DNA from: Chthoniobacterales bacterium
GTDB lineage: Bacteria > Verrucomicrobiota > Verrucomicrobiia > Chthoniobacterales > UBA10450
DNA: 12,630 nucleotides
Direction: 5' to 3'
Assembly: GCA_013695925.1 (NCBI GenBank)
Contig: JACCZO010000325.1
Span: 1 to 12,630, forward strand
The notes beneath the pieces were generated by a model. It was given only the letters and a program-made list of their open reading frames with translations. It was not told where the DNA came from and made no database searches. A program made the position numbers and the translations under genes. Shown here piece by piece: positions 6,682-11,428 of the stretch (the first letter of the stretch is position 1; each line of letters begins with the position of its first letter).

Positions 6682-7020
6682 ATGGCTCGCCCAGCTAAAC
6701 GCAAAAAATTATCCGAGCGCGGTCTCCAGCTCGTCGCCCGCCGTTTCAAAGTCCTGAGCGAGCCGGCCCGGCTCAAACTGCTCATGGCCCTCGAGCAGGG
6801 GGAACAGCACGTCAGCGCGCTGATGGAGCTGACCGGCCTGACCCAAGGTAATGTTTCGAAACATCTCGGAATTCTGATGGAGGCCGGGATGGTCGACCGG
6901 CGCAAGCAGGGCCTGAACGCTTTCTATTTCATCGCCGACCAGCAGATTCTCGATCTCTGCGAACTGATGTGCGCCAAACTTGAGCAGGATTTCTCGAAGG
7001 ACTCGGCCCACTTCCGCTAG
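6682..7020 (+). CDS. ArsR/SmtB-family transcriptional repressor
   Basis: A 112-aa winged-helix repressor, the only gene on the plus strand. The ArsR core is clear: FKVLSEPARLKLLMAL (helix 1-2 region, 22-37), the recognition helix region TQGNVSKHLGILMEAGMV (54-71) and the wing RRKQGLNAFYFI (73-84). The only cysteines are Cys93 and Cys97 in LCELMC near the C-terminus, which are candidate thiol or metal sensor residues in the dimerisation helix. The BigR/SqrR-type distant cysteine pair is not present, because the helix that carries the first cysteine reads VSALMELTGL. The gene is divergent from DUF6132 and preceded by a perfect palindrome 13 bp before the ATG, typical of autoregulation. It has no visible Shine-Dalgarno. 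Neighbouring persulfide genes suggest a sulfide, persulfide or arsenite signal, but the inducer cannot be assigned. Confidence 0.92.
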   Translation: MARPAKRKKLSERGLQLVARRFKVLSEPARLKLLMALEQGEQHVSALMELTGLTQGNVSKHLGILMEAGMVDRRKQGLNAFYFIADQQILDLCELMCAKLEQDFSKDSAHFR

Positions 7021-7043
7021 GCGCGCGTAGCGCTCCGGAGTCG

Positions 7044-7397
7044 TTAGGCGGATTCCGTCGCCTTCGCTCCGCCGCGATAATGGATGACCTTGATTTTCTC
7101 CAGCGTGACGAGACCGCCGCCCATCATCTCATCGAGGATGGGAAGGAGCGTCTTCACTTTTTCCTCCGTATCAACGATCTCGATCACGATCGGCAAATCC
7201 ATCGAGAGGCGGAGAATCTTGGCGGTATGAATGCGGCTGGCTGCGCCAAACCCCATCGGCCCGCGCAGGACGGTCGCGCCGGCCAGATGCAGTTCCCTCG
7301 CTTTCAGGACGATAGCTTCGTAGAGCGGCTGATGGTGCCAGCGATCGCTTTCGCCGAGAAAGATGCGGAGGAGGAGAGCGTCTTCAGGAAGTTTCAT
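7044..7397 (-). CDS. DUF190 (PII-like) protein
   Basis: A 117-aa soluble protein of the DUF190 family, which has a ferredoxin-like fold related to PII signal proteins. The family signature is clear: LRIFLGESDRW (10-20), GATVLRGPMGFGA (40-52), SRIHTAKILRLSMDLP (54-69) and VIEIVDTEEK (71-80). The C-terminal tail is short. The length is typical. DUF190 genes often sit beside crcB fluoride channel genes, and crcB lies upstream here, separated by a toxin-antitoxin pair. The molecular role is unknown; a regulatory or ligand-binding role for fluoride export is an inference. The gene converges with the ArsR-family gene (23 bp between ends). The stop codon lies within a GCCTAACG motif. The half-site GATATAG overlaps the region just before the start. 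Confidence 0.9.
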   Translation of the reverse strand: MKLPEDALLLRIFLGESDRWHHQPLYEAIVLKARELHLAGATVLRGPMGFGAASRIHTAKILRLSMDLPIVIEIVDTEEKVKTLLPILDEMMGGGLVTLEKIKVIHYRGGAKATESA

Positions 7398-7400
7398 AAC

Positions 7401-7407
7401 GATATAG
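7401..7407. promoter_or_regulatory. Operator half-site motif next to the DUF190 start
   Basis: GATATAG, identical to one arm of the palindrome in the ArsR-family promoter, ends 3 bases before the DUF190 ATG (minus-strand reading CTATATC-GTT-ATG). The other half is not conserved (3 of 7). If bound, it would block initiation or translation of the gene. It could also be chance. Confidence 0.22.
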
Positions 7408-7454
7408 CCTAACGAGGCAACAGATCAGCGGCGGCTGGCCGGTCCTTGCATTGC

Positions 7455-7724
7455 CTAAAGCGTCGCAATGAGCCGCTCATAGTCAGCGTGGGAACCGATA
7501 AAATACCACAACGCAAAATCCTCGGACCGAACGCAGACCGCCCGCCAGTCCAGCCCAATACGCGCCGAAAAGATCGGTCTCACCGCTTGAATTTGCTTGA
7601 ACTGCAAGCTGGGATGCCACGGATCGCGCATCCACGTACCATACGCCTCACTCGCCTGTTTTTGAACAGGCGGTGGCAGTGCAGCGAGCAGCTTGCGAAA
7701 GCGTTTAGTCGTGCGGGAAGTCAC
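7455..7724 (-). CDS. RelE/ParE-superfamily toxin
   Basis: An 89-aa small basic protein resembling RelE/ParE-type toxins of type II toxin-antitoxin systems. The pattern TSRTTKRFRKLLAALP, DPWHPSLQFKQI and FSARIGLDWRAVCV, followed by WYFIGSHADYERLI, matches a common clade annotated as cytotoxic translational repressor or RelE-like toxin. The predicted layout is two N-terminal helices and a C-terminal sheet. The start is taken as a GTG at 7724, which overlaps the last 20 bases of the antitoxin gene. The longer in-frame ATG at 7853 would extend deep into the antitoxin frame with no family similarity. Overlap of the two genes supports coupled expression. Whether it cleaves mRNA or poisons gyrase cannot be read from sequence. 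Confidence 0.82.
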   Translation of the reverse strand: MTSRTTKRFRKLLAALPPPVQKQASEAYGTWMRDPWHPSLQFKQIQAVRPIFSARIGLDWRAVCVRSEDFALWYFIGSHADYERLIATL

Positions 7725-7935
7725 GCCGCAAATCCATCGGACGAGTCTCGCCCGCTTCGAATTCCCGCAACGCCTCGTCTGCCAAGGTGGCCAACTGATC
7801 CTGTGTAGACGCGAATGCCTGTGCCCACCGACGCTTAGAGTCGAGTTCCGCAAGCAAAAGTGAGGCGAAAGCGTCCTGTTCGGGATCGGGAAGTTTTGAC
7901 GCTTCGGCGAAGGCGCGTTTTAGCAGTTGAGTCAT
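7705..7935 (-). CDS. Antitoxin of a type II toxin-antitoxin pair
   Basis: A 76-aa acidic/helical protein directly upstream of and overlapping a RelE-like toxin gene by 20 bp, the classic antitoxin-toxin order. The sequence MTQLLKRAFAEASKLPDPEQ, followed by LLLAELDSKRRWAQAFA and LADEALREFEAGETRPMDL, matches the antitoxins that usually accompany this toxin clade. The N-terminal part probably dimerises or binds DNA and the C-terminal GETRPMDL tail is the usual toxin-contact region. The start at 7935 gives the family N-terminus; a longer ATG at 8043 would run into crcB. The gene begins 50 bp after the crcB stop, and AT-rich TTCGAATATTTT just upstream may hold its promoter. The module appears inserted between crcB and DUF190. 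Confidence 0.8.
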   Translation of the reverse strand: MTQLLKRAFAEASKLPDPEQDAFASLLLAELDSKRRWAQAFASTQDQLATLADEALREFEAGETRPMDLRRDFPHD

Positions 7936-7985
7936 CGCGGGGAAAATATTCGAAGTGGTGGCTTCAGGCAAGCGTTCCGAGGCAT

Positions 7986-8375
7986 TTAACGAGGAAGTAA
8001 CAGCAGCGCCACGCTCCGGCCAAGCCAGACCGCGACGAGGCAACAGACGAGGGAAAGGACGGAGTTGAGCCCGGCCCGCAGCCAGTCGCCCTCCCGCGCG
8101 AGCTCGAGCGTCTGCAGACTAAAGGAAGAGAAGGTGGTATAGCCCCCCAGGATTCCGATCATGATGAATTGCCGCACGCGCGGGCTGACAAGAAACGGTC
8201 CGTCCGGATCGGTCATGGTCGCGAAAAAACCGATGATGAACGAGCCGGTCACGTTCACGAACAACGTCCCGAGCGGGAACGTCTCGCCCATCCGCTCCGC
8301 CACCAGCCCTGAGGCCCAAAACCGCGCCCCCGTCCCGAGCGCGCCGCCGAACATGATCCAGAAATAGTTGAGCAT
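7986..8375 (-). CDS. crcB: Fluoride channel/exporter CrcB (Fluc)
   Basis: A 129-aa four-helix membrane protein that forms a dual-topology dimeric fluoride channel, relieving fluoride toxicity. Family motifs are all present: GGALGTGARFW (10-20), GTLFVNVTGSFIIGFF (36-51, with pore Asn41) and GGYTTFSSFSLQT (77-89, with the Phe82/Phe85 'F-box' phenylalanines and Thr80/Ser83). Length is normal (120-130). The start at 8375 was chosen because it gives the standard N-terminus MLNYFWIMFGGALG; the longer in-frame ATG at 8651 runs through a palindromic repeat. AGGGG about 9-13 bases upstream is a fair ribosome site. No fluoride riboswitch was recognised upstream. A possible promoter lies 20-45 bp upstream and includes a CTATATC half-site. 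Confidence 0.94.
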   Translation of the reverse strand: MLNYFWIMFGGALGTGARFWASGLVAERMGETFPLGTLFVNVTGSFIIGFFATMTDPDGPFLVSPRVRQFIMIGILGGYTTFSSFSLQTLELAREGDWLRAGLNSVLSLVCCLVAVWLGRSVALLLLPR

Positions 8376-8393
8376 TGGAATCCGACCCCTGCT

Positions 8394-8422
8394 TCTATAT
8401 CTAAAAGAGCCGGAAGAGTCAC
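8394..8422 (-). promoter_or_regulatory. Possible crcB promoter containing an operator half-site
   Basis: Reading leftwards, GTGACT (8422-8417), a 17-base spacer, then TATAGA (8399-8394), about 20 bases before the crcB ATG. Each hexamer matches sigma70 consensus in 4 of 6 positions. The -10 overlaps GATATAG (8401-8395), the same heptamer found in the ArsR-family operator. Spacing is good but the matches are modest. Confidence 0.3.
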
Positions 8423-8458
8423 TCGCGCATCCGTATTGTAAAAAGTGTGGCGACAGAC

Positions 8459-8580
8459 TCCGGGGAGCGCACGCGCCTCGCGTGCTCTTTGCGGCGCCTC
8501 GCCGCGAAGCCCTCCGGAACAATGAAAAGCATTCGGCGAGGCGCCGAATGCGGCACGCGAGGGTGCGTACGCTCCCCGGA
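8459..8580. repeat. Nested palindromic intergenic element (REP/MITE-like), about 122 bp
   Basis: Outer perfect 11-bp inverted repeats TCCGGGGAGCG (8459-8469) and CGCTCCCCGGA (8570-8580) enclose a series of hairpins: GCACGCG-CCT-CGCGTGC (8469-8485), GCGGCG-CCT-CGCCGC (8491-8505) and GCATTCGGCG-AGG-CGCCGAATGC (8529-8551), then a diverged GCACGCGAGGGTGC (8554 onward). The left half is broadly the reverse complement of the right half, so the whole can fold as one long imperfect stem or as separate hairpins. It fills the gap between arsS and crcB. The layout is that of dispersed palindromic repeats; I recall similar elements in soil Verrucomicrobiota but could not check. It may also act as a bidirectional terminator or mRNA end protector. 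Confidence 0.75.
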
Positions 8581-8596
8581 TTTGTCGGCGGCGCCG

Positions 8597-9571
8597 CTAC
8601 ACTAATGCGCCGCCGCAACTGGAGCCGGCGCCGGCGGTGCAGCCGAAGCAATGCTCGCCGGTTTGGATTTCGCGATTTTCGACTTCGTTAGGGTCGATGT
8701 CCCAGAGGCTGAGGGCGCGCTCGTGCTCGCGCCATTGCATCTTGAGCATCTGATTGAAATCGCAATCGAAGACTTCGCCCTGCCAGCTGACGTTGATCGT
8801 GTTGCGGCACATCAAGCCGTGCACGGTCGCGGGATTGAAGGCGTCGTTCAGGAGCGCCATGTAATCGGCGAGCTGGCCGTTATTTTTTAGCCAGGAGGCA
8901 AAGCGCGAAACCGGCAGGTTGGTGATGGTGAAGAGCTGATTGAAGACGATTCCGAAATGGTCTTGCAGCTCGCGCTTGTAATCCGCTTCCAGTTTCGCCT
9001 GCGGGCCGGGGAGAAAGGCGCCGTTGGGATTGTAGACGAGGTGCAAGGGTAGCGCTGGGTCGCTCCCGTAGCCTAACGAATTCAAGAGTTGCAGGCCCTT
9101 GATGCTGCCGTCGAAAACGCCGTCGCCGCGCTGGGCGTTAACGTTCTCCGGCGAATAGCACGGCATCGAGGCGATGATCTCGATCTGGTGGCGGGCGAGA
9201 AATTCCGCGTAATCCTCAAAGCCAGGTTCGAGCAGGATCGTTAGGTTGCAGCGGTCGATGATGTGGCGCGGCAGGCTGAGCGCTTTCAGGCGCTCGACGA
9301 AATATTTGAAGTCGGGAATCATCTCCGGCGCACCGCCGGTCAGGTCGACGGTCGGGATGTCGGTCTTGGCCAGCCAATCAATCACCCGGTCGATCGTCGC
9401 GCGGGTCATGATCTCCTTCCGCTTCGGACCGGCGTTCACGTGGCAGTGAATGCAGGTGAGGTTGCAGAGTTTGCCGACGTTGACCTGCAAAATCTCCGTC
9501 CGCGTGTGGCGCAGCGGAAGCGAGTGCTCGTTTAGCTTGCGCGCGAAACTGTTATCGGCCGTGAGGTTCAT
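8597..9571 (-). CDS. arsS: Arsenosugar biosynthesis radical SAM enzyme ArsS
   Basis: A 324-aa radical SAM protein. The cluster motif CNLTCIHC supplies Cys36, Cys40 and Cys43 for the [4Fe-4S] cluster. LTGGAPEM (78-84) is the glycine motif for S-adenosylmethionine binding. The C-terminal half is the DUF3641 domain with LPLHLVYNPNGAFLPGPQ (174-191), CRNTINVSWQGEVFDCDFNQML (255-276) and a cysteine-rich end HCFGCTAGAGSSCGG (Cys308, 311, 319), likely for auxiliary cluster or arsenic binding. In studied bacteria ArsS acts after ArsM and transfers a 5'-deoxyadenosyl group to a dimethylated arsenical, the first committed arsenosugar intermediate. The start at 9571 is set by an ATGA overlap with the PiT gene; the in-frame ATG at 9637 lies within that gene. 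arsM is encoded three genes upstream in the same direction. Confidence 0.92.
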   Translation of the reverse strand: MNLTADNSFARKLNEHSLPLRHTRTEILQVNVGKLCNLTCIHCHVNAGPKRKEIMTRATIDRVIDWLAKTDIPTVDLTGGAPEMIPDFKYFVERLKALSLPRHIIDRCNLTILLEPGFEDYAEFLARHQIEIIASMPCYSPENVNAQRGDGVFDGSIKGLQLLNSLGYGSDPALPLHLVYNPNGAFLPGPQAKLEADYKRELQDHFGIVFNQLFTITNLPVSRFASWLKNNGQLADYMALLNDAFNPATVHGLMCRNTINVSWQGEVFDCDFNQMLKMQWREHERALSLWDIDPNEVENREIQTGEHCFGCTAGAGSSCGGALV

Positions 9572-10686
9572 AGCTGGCGGAGGAGAGCATACGCCAGGGC
9601 GCTGAGCAGCGCCGCACAGGGCAGGGTAATAATCCACGAGAGCGCGATGTTGCGCATGACTCCAGGATTAGCCTGGCCGGTCGCGAGTCCAATCCCAAAG
9701 AGCGAGCCGACCGAGACATGAGTGGTGGACACCGGCAGGCCAAAGAGGCTGGCCAGGATAACGAGAATGCCCGTGGCCAGATTGGCCGAGAACCCCTGGC
9801 CGTGATTCATCGTCGTGATCTTGTGGCTCATCGTTTCGGCGATGCGCCGGGAATGAAGCAGCCCGCCGACCGCCATGGTGACTGCAACCGCGAAAAAGCC
9901 CCAGCGCAAATCGAGGGCCGGAAAGAGGAGAAGCAGAGCGACAATTTTCGGCGTGTCGTTCAAGCCGCGGGCGAAACTCACCACCCCGGCGCTAAGAAAA
10001 TGCGCGCCATCCATGATCTGCTGCGATCCGAGGCCGAGCATCGAGCCGGCATAGCGTTCCTGGCAGTTTTCCATTTCGTCCACGGTCAGGCTCGGCGCGG
10101 GCACGAAGCGCAGCGCCAGGATCGAGCCGGGCTGAGGTTGCGCGACCACTCGTTCCTCGCACCCGACGCAGATGCACCACTCCTTTTTTATACCGAAGGC
10201 GAGCCGCGCTCCGCGCAGGAAGAAATAGAGCAGGCTGCCGAGCAGGATCGCGAGAACCGGGCCGAGGAGCAGCGGCAGGATGAAGGCCTTGCCGAGCGCG
10301 GAAACATTCACCGCTCCGCCGACTGCAATCAAGCCGCCGCCGAGGAGCGCGCCCGTCAGGCTATGGGTGGTGGAAATGGGAAATCCGAGACGAGTCGCGA
10401 AAATGACGGTGAGGGCGGCGCCGATCGCGACCGCGAGCAGGAACGGCGCAGACCCGACGATGGCGTCGGGCACGAGCCCTTTGCCGGAGAATTTTTTCAG
10501 CAACGCCTGGGCGATGAAAATAGCCGTGATCGATCCCGCAAAGGTGGTGGCCGTGGCCCAGGCGATGGCGGTGCGGTAGCTCGCAGCCTTGCAGCCGTAG
10601 AGGGAGGCTACGCCCTTGAAGTTGTCATTCGCGCCGTTGGCGTAGGCGAGGAAGCAGGCTGGGAGAAAGAGGGCGAGCGCGATCAT
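9568..10686 (-). CDS. PiT-family inorganic phosphate transporter with cysteine-containing loop
   Basis: A 372-aa membrane transporter of the PiT family (phosphate symport). Both inverted-repeat signatures are visible: GANDNFKGVASLYG (18-31) with PISTTHSLTGALLG (103-116), and RGLNDTPKIVALLL (240-253) with PVSTTHVSVGSLFG (318-331). About ten hydrophobic segments are seen. The central loop contains WCICVGCEE (Cys171, 173, 176) and a later Cys208, which could bind a soft metal or metalloid. The start is fixed by an ATGA overlap with the channel gene, and the end overlaps arsS by ATGA. Because phosphate and arsenate compete, a phosphate carrier in an arsenic operon could secure phosphate supply. 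Transport of an arsenical is also possible. The family is certain; the special substrate is not. Confidence 0.92.
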   Translation of the reverse strand: MIALALFLPACFLAYANGANDNFKGVASLYGCKAASYRTAIAWATATTFAGSITAIFIAQALLKKFSGKGLVPDAIVGSAPFLLAVAIGAALTVIFATRLGFPISTTHSLTGALLGGGLIAVGGAVNVSALGKAFILPLLLGPVLAILLGSLLYFFLRGARLAFGIKKEWCICVGCEERVVAQPQPGSILALRFVPAPSLTVDEMENCQERYAGSMLGLGSQQIMDGAHFLSAGVVSFARGLNDTPKIVALLLLFPALDLRWGFFAVAVTMAVGGLLHSRRIAETMSHKITTMNHGQGFSANLATGILVILASLFGLPVSTTHVSVGSLFGIGLATGQANPGVMRNIALSWIITLPCAALLSALAYALLRQL

Positions 10687-11363
10687 AGGCGGTAACCCGG
10701 GCGAAAGAAGACGCGATAAATTCCTCCGCCTAACAATCCCCCGACGATCGGCGCGATGATGTAAACCGTCAGCCAGCCCGTGCCGTTAGTGGTGAAGGGC
10801 ACGCTGCGCCAGCTGGCGAAGGAAGAAAAAATTCGCGGGGCCAGATCGCGCGCTGCTTCGGTGAGCGCTTTGCCGCCGGGGTTTGGGAAATATTCGCCGA
10901 AAACCATCGCGGTGGCCTCGCTGCCTTGCGCGCCGCGGGTGATGCCATGTTTCGCTTCATAGGCGGCAATCGCGTCGCTAAAGATGGAGAAGAGCAGGGC
11001 AGCGGCGGCGAACGCCCCCAGCATCTGAACCAGGATACAGGGAACGACCAACCGGACGGGAAAACGCGACCACGCGGCCGAGGCGATCGTCACCGCGGGA
11101 TTCAGGTGCGCGCTGGTGAGCGAGCCGGTAAGATAAATCGCGGTCGCGATCCCGATTCCCCAAACAATCGCGACCTGGAAAATGCCGATCTGTGCGCCGG
11201 TCGCCACCGCGGCGCAAATGCTCCCGCAGCCGAAAAAGACCAGCAGAAACGTGCCGAAGAATTCGCCGATCGCCCACTTCGGGAGTGGGGTGTGCGCGAC
11301 CTCGATTTCCGCGCTGACATGCGGCGGCGGCTCCGGGCGTGTTGCTCTGATCGTTTCAGTCAT
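10683..11363 (-). CDS. Aquaglyceroporin-like MIP channel with internal in-frame deletion
   Basis: A 226-aa protein of the major intrinsic protein family. The first half is normal: helix 1 (30-52, GEFFGTFLLVFFGCG), helix 2 (60-80), the first pore half-helix SAHLNPAV with NPA at 88-90, and helix 3 (103-128). It continues through the glycerol-channel-like GSEATAMVFGEYFPNPGG (147-164). It then jumps directly to ARDLAPRIF (171-179), which in full-length relatives follows the second NPA, and ends with the last helix (about 198-218). Helices 4 and 5 and the second NPA are missing, roughly 65-80 residues judged from remembered relatives. The frame is intact. The start at 11363 is the family N-terminus; an upstream in-frame ATG at 11456 overlaps arsM. 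It ends in an ATGA overlap with the PiT gene. Related channels in ars operons pass arsenite; function here is doubtful. Confidence 0.82.
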   Translation of the reverse strand: MTETIRATRPEPPPHVSAEIEVAHTPLPKWAIGEFFGTFLLVFFGCGSICAAVATGAQIGIFQVAIVWGIGIATAIYLTGSLTSAHLNPAVTIASAAWSRFPVRLVVPCILVQMLGAFAAAALLFSIFSDAIAAYEAKHGITRGAQGSEATAMVFGEYFPNPGGKALTEAARDLAPRIFSSFASWRSVPFTTNGTGWLTVYIIAPIVGGLLGGGIYRVFFRPGYRL

Positions 11364-11374
11364 GGTAGCCCGCT

Positions 11375-11427
11375 CAAGGAAGGGCGCTTTATAAGCGCCC
11401 ACGGCGGTTAGAAACCGCCGCTCCTTG
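11375..11427. repeat. Double-hairpin palindromic element between arsM and the channel gene
   Basis: Two perfect hairpins in tandem, GGGCGCTT-TAT-AAGCGCCC (11382-11400) and CGGCGGTT-AGA-AACCGCCG (11402-11420), are bracketed by the inverted pair CAAGGA (11375-11380) and TCCTTG (11422-11427). Both have 8-bp arms and 3-base loops. The element starts two bases after the arsM stop codon region and ends 12 bases before the channel ATG. There is no following T-run, so it is not a clear intrinsic terminator. It could attenuate or stabilise the operon mRNA, or be a dispersed repeat of the REP type. Confidence 0.72.
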
Positions 11428-11428
11428 C

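Noticed and set aside
6682..7020. Calling the regulator BigR or SqrR
   Set aside because: Context fits but the diagnostic pair of distant cysteines is absent; only Cys93 and Cys97 exist.
8459..8580. CRISPR-like repeats in the palindromic region
   Set aside because: There are no regularly spaced direct repeats or unique spacers; the structure is mirror-symmetric hairpins.
8376..8596. Fluoride riboswitch in front of crcB
   Set aside because: The expected conserved core (GGNGAUG followed by the CUGAUGACUCCUA-type end) is not present; only short resemblance near 8415-8435, and the rest is a palindromic element.
8376..8651. N-terminal extension of CrcB to an upstream ATG at 8651
   Set aside because: The added residues translate the palindromic repeat and are Arg-rich; CrcB normally starts at the MLNYFWIMFGG position.
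9718..10695. 325-codon plus-strand open frame opposite the PiT gene
   Set aside because: It mirrors the codons of a clear transporter and its product is a charged low-complexity sequence without family features.
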